Of a DNA stretch of 64,000 nucleotides, positions 23,685-35,154 are shown piece by piece. This DNA comes from Epiperipatus broadwayi (lineage: Eukaryota > Onychophora > Udeonychophora > Euonychophora > Peripatidae): NCBI GenBank assembly GCA_028023455.1, contig JAQFVV010006255.1:2854001-2918000 (forward strand), written 5' to 3'. Each line of letters begins with the position of its first letter. Position 1 is the first letter of the stretch. The translations under genes and the position numbers were made by a program. Below the pieces are notes generated by a model. That model ran no database searches. It worked only from the letters and a program-made list of their open reading frames with translations, and was not told where the DNA came from.

Positions 23685-23762
23685 AGAAAAAATTTACATA
23701 AAATTGCTATTAATGCTTTTATATGCGGTTCTGAAACATGGTGATTAACAGATTCATTATAT
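23685..23762 (+). pseudogene. Small LINE fragment
   Basis: The plus-strand frame reads KIAINAFICGSETW then a stop. It corresponds to the 'LLYGSETWTL' box found downstream of the reverse transcriptase in many LINEs. Only about 25 codons remain. Confidence 0.45.
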
Positions 23763-25663
23763 ATATATATAAGAAGACTATGTTCACGCCATTATGGTCA
23801 TGAAAATAAGTAAAACACATTTGAAAATTACATTTAGTTATATGGCAAAATATTTATTGGAAATTATTTTCATTATGAACGCTCTATTTTTCTCTAAGTC
23901 ATATACTCTTAAATACAGAACTAACAAATTATGATGGTGGGGTTGCATAAGACTGAAATAACATTATTAATTAATAAAACTAGTAATATTTGGCATTTTT
24001 TTGTATATTTTGAGCAGAGCACAATTTTAATATTACAGCACTAAAATTAGGTCATATATCAAAAAAAATAATATGAAAAAGTGGTGGTACTGACAATGGT
24101 GCAGAAATAACAGGAAAAGTCATGCTTCTGGATGAAAGATGAAGTCTAAGACCCCCTTCTTGTGCAGTGCTTAGAGAAAAGTGGATAGACATGCCGTGGA
24201 GGTCACTACACGTAGGTCTTTTATACAATGAAAGTGAATATGCATAGCGTGTGCCAGGCTTATTGGAATCATCACCAGAGACCTTTTTATATAAAATAAG
24301 TGGTCGTGGGAAGGTTAACTATCCTCAAGACAAGGCTTGAGAAGAAATCTATGGGTTCAGTCTTGTCACAACCCCCAGATTAGAAGCACATAATTATATA
24401 TATTCATGAAGATATGCCGAATGTCAGTAACACAGTACGGAAAGATGTCACTAATGACATTGAATATGATTTACTGCTTTAAAATAAATGACTCTAGTTT
24501 GAATGCTATAATTTATATAAATAATATTCTATGCCACTAGAATATATAGAGAGAGATTTAGATTTCATTTAATAAAATATACAAGATTTGACCCCCTCCT
24601 TTTCTGCTATTTAAAATAATTCAATCCCACCTTCATGGATTTTACAACAACAGAATATTTAAGCTTATGATATTTTAAGAGTATGGAAAAAGAAAATAAC
24701 TAGCAGTTATATATAGAAAGCAATTAATAAATCATCCTTTCAGAATTGAATAATAACATTTATAAAATAAATAAGGTTTCAGGGCATTAATTAGATTGAG
24801 TTCTGGATTCACCCTGGGTAGAATTCAGAATTAAACAAATAAATTTTTATACTAAAACATAAACAAAATATTGATTCATAAAACAATCTGATGAGCGTAT
24901 TAAGTAATAATGCATTATGTTGTAAGGGGACATTATTAACCTTAATTGATGGAGGTTTACTTAAAAAATAAGAAAGATTTTAGAAATTCATCTCATCAGA
25001 TTGCTTGAAATTGGCATATTAATAATAAGTAAAATAGACATATAAAATTAAGTAATAAATACTTATAAATAAATGACCACACTAAAGTTAAAGAAAGTTA
25101 GAGCATATGAGAGAGAATTATTTGAGAGCAATTTACATATTAGAAAAGTTACAAAGTTAAATCATACATTAGGAGAAATTGATAGTAGGGTTTGAGATTA
25201 GTCAGCTAGATTTACTTTTAGTTTCAATGGTGGTGGTTTGAAATAATTTACCTTGCATCATTTTAAGAGTCCATTTTCAAAGTATGGCATTTAATGGATT
25301 CATATGAGTTCTTGGTGACAGCCAGATTCCATTCAGAGTTCTTTTTTTAGGCTTTCCTTCATTTTAGGGCAGCAGGATATTATGGCAACGGAAGATGACC
25401 CACAAAGATTGGGAAAGGCTTTCTACTAGATCATCATTTTTAAGATTTCACAGCAGCATGGAGTCTAATAGCAATCAGTTCTCTCACTCGTAGCTAATTC
25501 ATTGGTTGTAGCCCATTTTATATACTGCTCAGGTATTTCTGGAATGCTTTCAATTTCTTATTTCTAGCTCTAAATCTAATCTTCGATCTAAAAAAAATTC
25601 TTACTTTTTTTTTATTCATTGTTTTTGAAGATGCAATCATAAGATAATGTTCAAAAATAAATT

Positions 25664-25694
25664 CAAATCTATTTTCAGATTGAAAATAGATTTG
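25664..25694. repeat. Perfect 14-bp-arm hairpin
   Basis: CAAATCTATTTTCA, spacer GAT, then the exact reverse complement. It is embedded in AT-rich sequence inside the LINE-splitting insertion. Confidence 0.8.
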
Positions 25695-26204
25695 ACAAAA
25701 ATGTTTATACAAAAGTAAAATCTATTAATCCCATTCCAATTTTATTTTCAGTAAAAACTTTAATTAAAAATTCCTTCCCAAGATTAAAACAATATTGTGT
25801 TTCCAACCCTTTAATTATTTTTGGACAATTAACCGTTGCATCTTCCATCTTGGATTTTACAAAATATACAATTTAATAGGAAAAACAATTTAAAAAGAAA
25901 AAGTTTTAAAAATAACATATAAGAAAATATTTTTAAAAAAATCAATATTTTGTTAGTATTTTTGCTCCTATACCATATATATATATATGAGCCACACCTA
26001 TGTATTTTAATAAAAAAGAATTAATAATAATTAAAAAATTAATCATAATAAATATTGAAAGTTAAATTATAAATTTTAGGCACACATCTCAAATATATAT
26101 ACATAAAATATATATACACGACTAAAAGAGTGGGATGGGATATAGGGTTTAACAGGTTAGTAGATAGAGTCATGAAACTCAATCTTAAGCTAAGATTGAC
26201 TGCT

Positions 26205-27330
26205 TCAATACATTATTCCTCTAATTTATTTCACATTTTCTGAAGACATTTTTTATCCTCAGCTATAAGAGCTATATTGTCTGCAATTCCTATACATTAT
26301 AGTATTCTAAATAAATATTAAAAAGAGACGGTGACATAGTGCATTCTTGCCTAACTCCTCTTTTTATATTCACTTCAACAGTCTCCTTATTCTCCAGTCT
26401 AATTCTTATTCTTTACTCAATATATATATTCCAAACTAATCTTCCCTCTTTCTTAAATACTCTTTTATTTTTTATGATGGTTATAAGTTTATTCCAGATT
26501 ATTCTATCAAATGCTTTTTCCAAATCCACAAAACATTTAACAATTCCTTTATCTTTTTCAATATATCTTTCTATAATTGTTCTAACGACACCAATAACTT
26601 TTATTGTACTTTTCCCTGTCTGAAAACCAACAGTTCTTTTTCAATATAATATTCTACCTTTCTATAAATTCTGTAAGTTGAAATCCTCATTAAAACTTTA
26701 GAAGCATGAGATAACAAACTTATTGCCATGTGCTCTTCACATTTAACAGTCTTATTTTTTAGCAATTGGAATCATTATAGTCTTTTAAAAGTCTTCAGGC
26801 CAAGTCCACTATTACATATCAAATTGCAAAGTTCAACTATTTCCTCTATAATAAATTCTCCCGCTTCTTTCAAAAATTCTATAAGCATTGCATCAAATCC
26901 AACAGTCTTACCATTCTTCATTTGTGCAATTGACTTTATTACTTCATCTGACAATATGTCCATACCTTTATCATCTATTTCAATATCTTTTTTATTTTCA
27001 AGTTCATAATAATTGATTTTTTTAAAATCCTAAATATATTATTTCCATCTTTTTAATATATCATTGCTATAAGTTAATCTCTTTCCATTATTCACAATTT
27101 TCACTTGCTAATCATGTATTTTTCCCCCCAAATGACACTTATAATTCTATCAAATACCAGATCATATCTTTTCATCTGTTAAAGCATTTCTATCTCTTTA
27201 CATTCTTGTTCCAATCTTTTTTTTTTTTTTTTTGCTAAATCTGTTTCTCTTCTTAGCTCATTATTAATTTTTCTATATGCACTTTGTCCTTCCTCATTAT
27301 TGATATTCTTCCATCTTCACCATATTTCCA
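26205..27330 (-). pseudogene. LINE relic, linker and reverse transcriptase half
   Basis: Minus strand, high to low: a basic linker (27330-27020); IAQMKNGKTVGFDAMLIEFL (open frame 26775-26963), the RT fingers; a KRTVGFQTGKSTI-like segment (about 26620); VIGVVRTIIERYIEKDKGIV then CFVDLEKAFDRIIWNKL (about 26540-26490), carrying the first catalytic Asp; then GIADNIALIAED (about 26285). That is the FADD box with the second Asp (codon 26276-26278) changed to Asn and Phe replaced by Ile, so catalysis would be lost even without the many stops. It breaks off at KLEE.CIE, where the 3-kb insertion starts, and resumes at 23172. Confidence 0.85.
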
Positions 27331-27487
27331 TGCATGTATGGAGTAATCACATATGTATATTTATGATGTGTGCAGATTTGTGTATGTATATTTTAATAAT
27401 ATTTTCCTATCAGCTAAATGCCCTATTTCATATTTTTTCAAAAAATCTGGTAAGTAGAATGTTTTATTATGCAATTTAAATTTATTT

Positions 27488-27547
27488 ATGATGTATAATT
27501 TTTCTGTGGCATCGGTGGCGCAAGCTTTTCTAAGACAAATGTACCGG
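27488..27547 (+). other. Candidate short coding exon with 5' splice site (speculative)
   Basis: ATG at 27488 opens MMYNFSVASVAQAFLRQMYR, ending exactly before GTAAGA (27548), a strong donor. The codons include TCG, GCG and CGG in a region otherwise nearly free of CpG. The frame is open back to 27453, so a first exon or an internal exon with an earlier acceptor are both possible. I do not recognise the peptide, and chance cannot be excluded at this length. Confidence 0.2.
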
Positions 27548-27960
27548 GTAAGACAATTATTTTAATAGTTTATAATTAGTGCATTAGAGTTTCTTTTCTT
27601 TTTTTTAAAGAATTATATAAAAATAATTCTTGAAAATAAAACTGGAAAGCATTTGCCTTCTTGATTTTGTTTATGTTATTTCTATTTTGGGGAATAAATA
27701 ATAATAATAAACAGACGTTTAAGAATTATCAGAAAAATATCAATCAAAAATAAATATAGTCCAAAATTGCTTTTAATTATTCTAAATTGTTTTTATTCTT
27801 GTTTTATTTTAAGAAGCCTTGTTTCTTCGATAATTTGTTGCATTATTTATGAATCTTTTAAAACAAGAATTAATATTTAGACCTTTTTATTTTAATTAAT
27901 TATTAATTTAAGTATTTTGTTTGTATTTCAGACTTTGGAAATAAATTTAAATTTTTTATT

Positions 27961-27971
27961 AACATGACCTC

Positions 27972-28011
<40 letters not shown>

Positions 28012-28022
28012 GAGGTCATGTT
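27961..28022. repeat. Palindrome with (AT)n core, first of a pair
   Basis: AACATGACCTCTGAATATAT is followed by AT dinucleotides and then the exact reverse complement ending at 28022. The arms are perfect, and the AT core is itself self-complementary, so the entire 62 bp can form a cruciform. Confidence 0.9.
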
Positions 28023-28023
28023 A

Positions 28024-28079
28024 TATTTTCTTGTTCTTATATATATATATATATATATATAAATAAGAACAAGAAAATA
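28024..28079. repeat. Palindrome with (AT)n core, second of a pair
   Basis: TATTTTCTTGTTCTTATATA, an AT core, and the matching arm TAAGAACAAGAAAATA ending at 28079. It starts one base after the first palindrome but has unrelated arm sequence. It sits 16 bp before the hAT transposase start. Confidence 0.9.
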
Positions 28080-29950
28080 GAAACTTTTAGAAAGAATGGA
28101 TATAGAAATATTGGTTTTTAATGATAATAATGGAAAGTCGATGTGTCTTATTTGTAAAGTTACAATTGCAAACAGCAAAGTTAAGAAATTTACTTATCAA
28201 CATTATGTAGTAAATCATCCCCCACCTTTCAACTCCATATCCCCACAATTCAAAATTGCAAACAGAGAAACTTAAGTCATTCCAATCAGATCTTCATAAG
28301 AAACAAGGACTCTTGTCTTCGTTTAGTCATGAAGATGACAGAGCCAATAAAGCTAGTTCTTTGATAGCTTGGAATATTGCTCATGACAACTGTCTGTATG
28401 GAGAAGAAGAATTTATTTAAAGAAATTTGGAAGAAGTGTTCAATGTTTTGGATCCAGATAATACAAAACTGCATAAATTGATCACACAAGTTCCTATGTC
28501 ACATCGTACAGCTGAGTACCATATCAGTGAAATTAATAAAAATGTTGAAAATAGTTTGATTTGTGATTTGAAAAATTGTGCAGCATTCGGTTACACATTT
28601 AAGATGTACCACAATTGGACAATTTCGTCCATTATGCATCTACAGATGTAAATGTGAAGAAAGAAATATTAGACTTATTAGTTCTTACCAAAACAACTTG
28701 CAAGTAGTGATATCAAAAATGAACTTGATGAGGTAATGAACCAGTTTGAATTGACTTGTGATAAATTTGTAAATGTTGTGACTGACAGAACCCCTGCAAT
28801 GATAAGAAAAAATCTAGGTCTTATTGGTCTTTTAAACAACAATTATAAAATTTCATGTTTTGTACCTCTTCACTGCATAATTTATTGTTAACATCTTTAA
28901 AATATGAAAATGTGTGGAAGATTGTTTTGTAGGTTTTGAATTTAAAACAAATATCAAAAGACACCATCAATTTAAGAACTTTTTAGAAGAATTAAATGAT
29001 GAAACAGATGAATTGACCAGGGATCTCTCTTTATAGCCTTTTATAAGATGGCTGTCAACTTACAATGTTTTGAGCTGTTTTCTGGAACTCCTAAATCCCA
29101 TCGTAACATTTTTTAAAGAAAAATGAAAAAAAAAAATCCCGAATTAGAACATGATCAGTGACTAACTCTTCATACAGTAGTGATGATTACGTGATGTTTA
29201 TTGGTTTAATTAGAAAATGAAACATGGTTTTCTGAATATTCCTTATGGACAATGAGTATTTGCAAATGCTTAATTTGACTTTACAAGGAAAGGGGAAAAT
29301 GATTAGTGAGTTGAGACAAACTGTATTTAGTTTTGAAGTTAAATTTTGGCTTTGTGTGCATGATCTCAAAATATTTAATCATTTTCCATGAGTAAAGGCA
29401 AATATAATTAATGTCAAGAAAAATTAGGCAAATATAAAGAAAAATTGGAAGGATTACAAACGAATATCACATATACATTTGAAGATTAGAAAAGTTTTAA
29501 ATTTACATTTGCATATTTTGTGAACCCATTTATTTGTAATATTGAAAATTAATATTTCCAATTTCTGAAACAATACATATTGAAAAAGCAGCTAGGGAAT
29601 TGGAATTATTAGAAATGAAAGAGGATCAGGGATTGCAAATGCAAATTCATGCCAGAATCAAAATATCCACACTTAAAGAAAGCTGCTTGTCATCTAATTT
29701 TAATTTTTTGGTATAACCTGTTGCTGTGAAGCATTGTATCATTCACAGTTGACCAATCAACATCTTACAGAATTGCTGTGAAGAGCTTTAACAAATTATA
29801 CACCAAATTTCAAAGATTTGACCAAAGGTCTTTATTAAATATTATACTTTTTATTAATGAAATTTTATTATTATATTTTTATTATTAAAATTTTAAAATA
29901 TTTATTTTGTATTTTATTTTTTTCTCTTAATTATATACTTTATACAGCAA

Positions 29951-30034
29951 TTAAAACTTATTTATAATATGTATATATATCATATTAATTAATTAAAACT
30001 TATTTATAATATGTATATATATCATATTAATTAT
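29951..30034. repeat. Perfect 42-bp tandem duplication
   Basis: TTAAAACTTATTTATAATAT begins each copy (29951 and 29993); the copies are identical over the full period. It lies in the 3' non-coding part of the hAT relic, so it is a recent local duplication. Confidence 0.9.
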
Positions 30035-30116
30035 GTTAAATAAAATTTGACTATATATATTTATTTTTGTGTACTTAAATAATATGGTGTGGCTCTTTAA
30101 AGTGTGTGAAACACTG

Positions 30117-30136
30117 GCCTCGTGTGCCCATCCCTG
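30117..30136 (-). repeat. hAT terminal inverted repeat (right end)
   Basis: Read on the minus strand it is CAGGGATGGGCACACGAGGC, the standard hAT terminus (CAGGGATGGGC...). The following 8 bases ATGTACAT (30137-30144) would be the target-site duplication. No matching left terminus or duplication was found upstream of 28096; the twin palindromes occupy that place. Confidence 0.7.
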
Positions 30137-30144
30137 ATGTACAT

Positions 30145-32080
30145 AAAAAGGAACTTCAGATTTAATTGATTAAAAAAGTAGATTTTATTTAATTATGAAT
30201 GCACAGGTATGGGTAAATATATGTTAATGAAATACATTTAGATATCTTGAACTGCATACTTAATAAATCTGATAATTTTGAAAATTTATATGACTACTTG
30301 CAAATGTTTAGAGTACTGCTCTATTTAAAATGTAATAAAGTTAAAGAAAAATGTTGTATAATAAAATTCATCTTAATAATTAAAACTCCATTGTTATTAC
30401 TATATTGTGTGGAAATCGGATATTAGTGAAAACTTGCAGATTGATGTTAGGGAATTAAATGCAAGATTGTCTATGCATTTATGTCATAGCAACTATAAAT
30501 TAATATAATCATTGTCATTTATAGTTGGGAAATCTATTTACTATTAACTATACCCATTTGTATAATCTAAGAAATAATCGTTGATGACTTTCTTTTTACT
30601 TTTCATGGCAGTTTATTACACTCTGTACATTAATTTATTTGTGATAGGGTTATTAACCATTTAAAATTATCTCTATCCTGTTATATGTGCCTTTCCAAAG
30701 ATATTTAAAGTTTGTTATTGTTGTTGTTATATTGCTGGTTTTATAGCTAAGAGATAGAAATTATATTTTCATGTGTACATACTTGGTTATGTTTGAGATG
30801 TGTTGTTAATGGGGTGATGGCAATACATCTTTGTAATTCTGTTTATTAATTCTTTCTATAAGGTATTCCAACTTCAGGTCATTTTAGTTTATTATGCAGC
30901 ATGGGTGTGTCATTTTCGATAATTATTAAGACCTTTTTAGAGTTATCAAATATTAGGAAATTTGATATAAAATGTTGCTTCTAGAAGTATAATACTTCAA
31001 ATTCATAAACATCCTATACATAAGCTGTAATCATAACATGCATAAATGTGCTCACAACATCATTCACCTAATTAATTGGATCCAGTATATAATAAGTATT
31101 AGATATTATCATGGACTCAGCTCATTCTAATACTTAGAAAGAATATTAAATATTTAATCATTTACTAAGGATGATTTTGTAAGTTTTAGTATAGGTAAAT
31201 AAATTTATTATAATCTTTGTCCAATTAATATTATTTTCTGTTTGCCTTCTTATTAAAATTTTATCCCATCATAAACCAGAGAGAATCATGAGCTTCTGAC
31301 CTATTTCAGATATAATTTGGTTGTATGATAGTTGTAATTGAAAGGAAGAAAGGAAGAGAAGAGATATTCAAAAGTAATCATTTGATGTGATAATATTGAA
31401 TGGGAATAAATCATTATCCGGGGTCTAGTAAAATCTGGCAGCATCCACTTATATATATATATATTGGTAATAATAATAAAAAAAACTGAAGTGATGAAAT
31501 TTTAACACAATAAATGGATGTATCATATTAAAATGTATATTTGCTAAGTAATAAAAGTAATAGTTATTACTATTTATATTTCTCTTTAATATTAAGTTTT
31601 CAGAAGCACTGTTTTGAAGACATTGAAGAAATATAATGAGGAATCAAATATATTGTTTAATTAATTTAATCTGACAAAATTATTAATTTGACAAAACTCA
31701 GTAATCAAAATGTTGGATTGTGAGTGTACACGCAGAGAGAAAATCTTTTTTTTTTTTTTTTTACAACAAAATATTGACTGTTTAATAAATAAATTCAACT
31801 ATAAATGTTTTAATTACTATTTTTGTCACTAAATTGACCACTAAATTGACCATGTACTATAGACATAGCATCAATAGCAAGAAGATAGTCTTTAAGGTTT
31901 GAATATTAATTGAAAAAATTGATGCAAAATTTGCAGTATATTGTAAAGTTATTTTTCTGTTAAATATTGACAAAAATGTTTTAAATAAAATTCATATCAA
32001 CTTTTCTAATACTTTGATATCTGAAAATTCAATGTCAATCAAGTTTTGTGTTGATTTTCTTTACCATTAGGAGAATCAGC
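30145..32080. other. No gene recognised
   Basis: AT-rich; (AT)n at 31449-31464 and a T18 run at about 31746-31763. No frame of interest on either strand. Confidence 0.45.
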
Positions 32081-32089
32081 TGCATCAAG

Positions 32090-32245
32090 TTATAAAGTGC
32101 CTCATGACATAATGATTGGAACATATACTTGACATATCCACTGTTAGGGGTTCAAATCTTGCCTGATAAACCTTCATATTATTTCAGGTCACAAAACTTA
32201 CAATATATATATATGTACATATTTTAGAAAGATAACCTCTACTCA
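32090..32245 (+). mobile_element. tRNA-derived SINE
   Basis: The A-box-like TGACATAATGATTGG (about 32104) is followed at tRNA spacing by the B box GGGTTCAAATC (32148-32158) and then TTGCC. This head looks like a decayed tRNA copy (TGGCATAATGGTTGG would be the expected A-box form). The body ends in an AT tract near 32215. It is too diverged for a functional tRNA: no acceptor stem can be drawn. Confidence 0.55.
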
Positions 32246-32249
32246 ACCT

Positions 32250-34015
32250 AGCTAACCAATCAATAATACTAATAAATGAAAATTTAGCTATTTTTCGGTA
32301 TAGAATGTACCAGGTTAATAATTTTTGCACTGATTGCAAAAATAAAACATGGTACTAATGTGATATAATTGTTTCTAATGATGGTGGAGCTTTCATACTC
32401 CTACAGGTTCCACGGTTGTGTTATCATAATACTTGTGAAAGTGAAAATAAATTTTAAGTAAGTTAAAATAATGAGAACACTTAAAATGGTAGCAATTTTT
32501 ATGTATCTGCACGAATAATTAAATTAGTACCAACAATTTTTCTTTTTATATTTTGGTGTAACTTTTTTTTTGTTATTCCAGACTTGTGTAAATTTATATA
32601 TAATATACACATGACAATTTGCGCTATCATATTTATGAGTTATTTTGAAAACTTGTGTCTTTCTCTGACATTTATAATTTAAATTCATTTTCCGATATTA
32701 ACCTTTTATATTTCGTCAGCATTTGTTTAATGATTTATTTTTATTTTTTATTGTTTCTTCTTTCCTGTTTACGTTTGTAATGTTTTTTTTAAGAGTATTA
32801 ATATATTGAAGCTTATGAAATTAGAAGACAGATCTGAAATCTACAATGTATAATAATGATTATAGACAATGTATAGACACAAAATGTGATTGTATACCCA
32901 AATGTCTAAAACTATTTAAAAAATTAATAGCCTATTTCCAATAAGAGGAATACTAGATTTGCGCTATTCTCCATTTAGTATCCTACTCTGCAAAGACAAT
33001 ATTTTAAAAATTGAAACGCTCTTTGGTTTTAAACCAAACTAATCGGGATTAAAAATCAGCCATTAGATATTTTAGTATTCTCAATTGTTAAGCTAAATAA
33101 AAGATGCCTTTGACGTATTGTCAAAGAATGGCGAAAGCATTAAGTATTGACTAATTTTTTATTAAATTAACATTATTGATATATATCTAAACAGTGATTA
33201 AAATCAAAGGACATTAATTTAACAATGCACTCAAATTTCTGAATCATCTTTATAGCTAATAGGACTTTTTCAGGTATATATATTTCATTCATTTGTATTT
33301 AACTTTTTTCTCTCTCCCTTTTTTCTGACTTCAGGATGGAAATACTCCTTTACAAAAGGTCGTTAATTAACGATATAGTGTTAGCGTGTACATCTTTATT
33401 TAATTGATGTGAAAACTTACTATTAAGTAGCACTTTTATTTTGAAAAATATTTCTGAGACAATTTTTTTTTTTTCACAAATCTATTTGTGTTATATTAAT
33501 TGTTTGCTAAGAATCTTAAGATAACTTGATTAACTTGAAAGCAAACGCATTTTGTCTAAACAGAAATTAAAATTACGTAAAGATTTAAAATCTTGACTTA
33601 GTTATCAAACAAAAGACTGATAAAGGAATCATTCATTTTATCTAGCATTTTAAAAGGTACAATCATAACTAAAGACTTAAAAATATAATTCAAAAAATAG
33701 TGTTGAGCATGATTCAAATGTAAATTACAGACCTGCTGAGATGGTCACAAAGATGAGGGGGGCATAAAGAGCAGGGCATTTTATTTGTTCTGCTTTACAT
33801 AGTGTTGCAGTATCATTCAGATTGCAAATCAAATTGGTTTTCAGAAAATCCTCATCACAATAATTGACATCTTTATCAGATCATAAAGCACAATAAAAAG
33901 ACTAGCTATTGAGGAATGCTATCAGAAGATCCGCTCTTCGGTTGTAATTTATCCTCTTTTCATTTGAAATCAAGTAAGTGAGAAATGCAGAACGCTTGTC
34001 ATTCTTTGACAGCCG
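32250..34015. other. No gene recognised apart from a micro-exon candidate
   Basis: AT-rich. A patch of balanced composition at 33730-34015 (minus-strand reading CPALYAPLIFVTISAGL) looks like an old coding or repeat sequence that I could not name. See the candidate at 33335. Confidence 0.4.
33335..33358 (+). other. Candidate 24-nt micro-exon (speculative)
   Basis: A strong acceptor (TCTCTCCC, six T, CTGACTTCAG, ending 33334) precedes GATGGAAATACTCCTTTACA AAAG, read as Asp-Gly-Asn-Thr-Pro-Leu-Gln-Lys, and is followed by GTCGTT, a weak donor. DGNTPL is the start of the ankyrin repeat consensus. Eight residues are too few to call; if the donor is not used, the frame stops 3 codons later. Confidence 0.2.
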
Positions 34016-34020
34016 TCTTG

Positions 34021-34384
34021 TAATCATAGAGTCACTGCTGCGGTCTGAGCCATCAACTTCAGCAAAGTAACTTCAGGATTTACATGTCACTTGTAAAGAG
34101 CGTTGATGAAAAAATATATATGTACTTGTTTGAATGTGTGTGTGTATACATATAAACACAAATATGAACACATATAATGATCATAAAAATAATGTACTCT
34201 TATAATCATAGAGACACTGTTGCGGTCTGAGCCATCAACTTCAACAAAGTAACTTTAGGATTTACATGTCACTTGTAAAGAGCGTTGATGAATATATATA
34301 TATGTATTTGTCTGAATGTGTGTATATACATATAAACACAAATATATGCACATATAAAACGGTCGTAAAAATAATGTATATATA
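34021..34384. repeat. 182-bp tandem duplication, two copies
   Basis: TAATCATAGAG starts at 34021 and 34203; both copies contain GCGGTCTGAGCCATCAACTT, ACATGTCACTTGTAAAGAGC and a TG/TA-rich tail. They are about 90% alike. The unit is less AT-rich than its surroundings in its first half. The second copy runs into (AT)n at 34376-34391. Confidence 0.85.
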
Positions 34385-34391
34385 TATATAT

Positions 34392-35150
34392 GTAGTAGTT
34401 GCTGCTGTGTTTACGTTTTATTACAAGGTGACATTCTATTACCTGAAACTGTGTTCTTCAGTGTTGACCCAAGATTTCTATTGCAATATAATATTAAATG
34501 AAGAGACTGCAATTATATTTTTCAGCTATCATAACATGAAACACCTTCAAAAATAGTTCTATTGAACATTTATTCTTTCATTTTTGAATAATGGCAAAAC
34601 AATATATAATAATTTGTTAGTTATAGTTGTTGTTTTTTGTAATTATGTTTGTCTCCAACATTGCTTTTAGTTTGATGTTGAAATTTATGAAATAAATAAA
34701 TACATTTCAATTTTTCATGAATTTTATTGTGTATTGTCTTTCATTTCCATTTTTTAACTATTTATTGCTAGGAAGTTTATAAAAAGTTCAAGTTCTGGAA
34801 GTGTCAGGGATAGAACCGTGATTCATAAATTCTGATTTGTAGAATTCACCATTCTATACTTGCTCTAAACCATGTAGTGCAACTTTGATATAAAGAGTTT
34901 TAAATAAATAAGAGAAAAGGTAGAACTGACATTGAAATGTGAATTGAATTGGTAGACCACATGCTAAATGAGTTTCAGTAAATTTTTTTGAGATATCCCT
35001 ATCTTGTTTTAGAAATGTAACCCTTCTTAATAACAAATAAATTTAAATACTTATAATATGTTTTAAGCTTTAAACGTATATAGGTGAAGTTAATAAAAAT
35101 TTTCACAAATAACATTTAGCTTAGCACTTTCAGAGTATATTTACTCCATA
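34392..35150. other. No gene recognised
   Basis: AT-rich; short open frames only. Confidence 0.45.
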
Positions 35151-35154
35151 TTCA

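Larger units (their letters stand above)
23173..26204. mobile_element. About 3.03-kb insertion splitting a LINE
   Basis: The flanks are two parts of one continuous LINE reading frame (LEEQCIE to the right, EYGMKINVEKT to the left). The junction strings TTCCATAC (23170-23177) and TTCAATAC (right end, about 26204-26211) match at 7 of 8 bases and may be an 8-bp target-site duplication. Short ends CAGTCAA (left, about 23184) and TTGACTG (right, about 26195) are inverted. A SINE lies at the left edge. A LINE scrap (23685), a balanced patch of unknown content at 24090-24370, another at 25190-25480 and a hairpin at 25664 are inside. No transposase was recognised. It may be a single non-autonomous DNA transposon or several nested insertions. 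Confidence 0.6.
28096..30136 (+). pseudogene. Decayed hAT transposase with BED finger (GTF2IRD2/ZBED5-like)
   Basis: From ATG 28096: a BED zinc finger (CLICK...H-x4-H, about 28127-28220); a helical region (SDLHKKQGL and AWNIAHDNCLYGEEEFI, 28290-28410); an open frame at 28427-28651 with PMSHRTAEYHISEINKNVEN, matching the 'sls..Tv.rrv.di..n' stretch of this group. Then VTDRTPAMIRKNLGLIGLL (about 28780), which holds the catalytic Asp; an LHCII remnant (about 28870); HQFKNFLEELNDE (about 28965); IRWLSTYNVL (about 29045); LNLTLQGKGKMISEL (about 29275). Domain order matches animal hAT transposases related to GTF2IRD2, which excise and insert DNA with 8-bp duplications. Frameshifts and stops every 50-100 codons make it dead. 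The 3' end closes with a hAT-type terminal repeat at 30117-30136. Confidence 0.85.

Noticed and set aside
26339-27009. Two plus-strand frames of about 93 codons
   Set aside because: Both are antisense to the LINE reverse transcriptase on the minus strand.
32090-32245. Functional tRNA gene
   Set aside because: A and B boxes are present, but no acceptor or anticodon stem pairs; fits a SINE head only.
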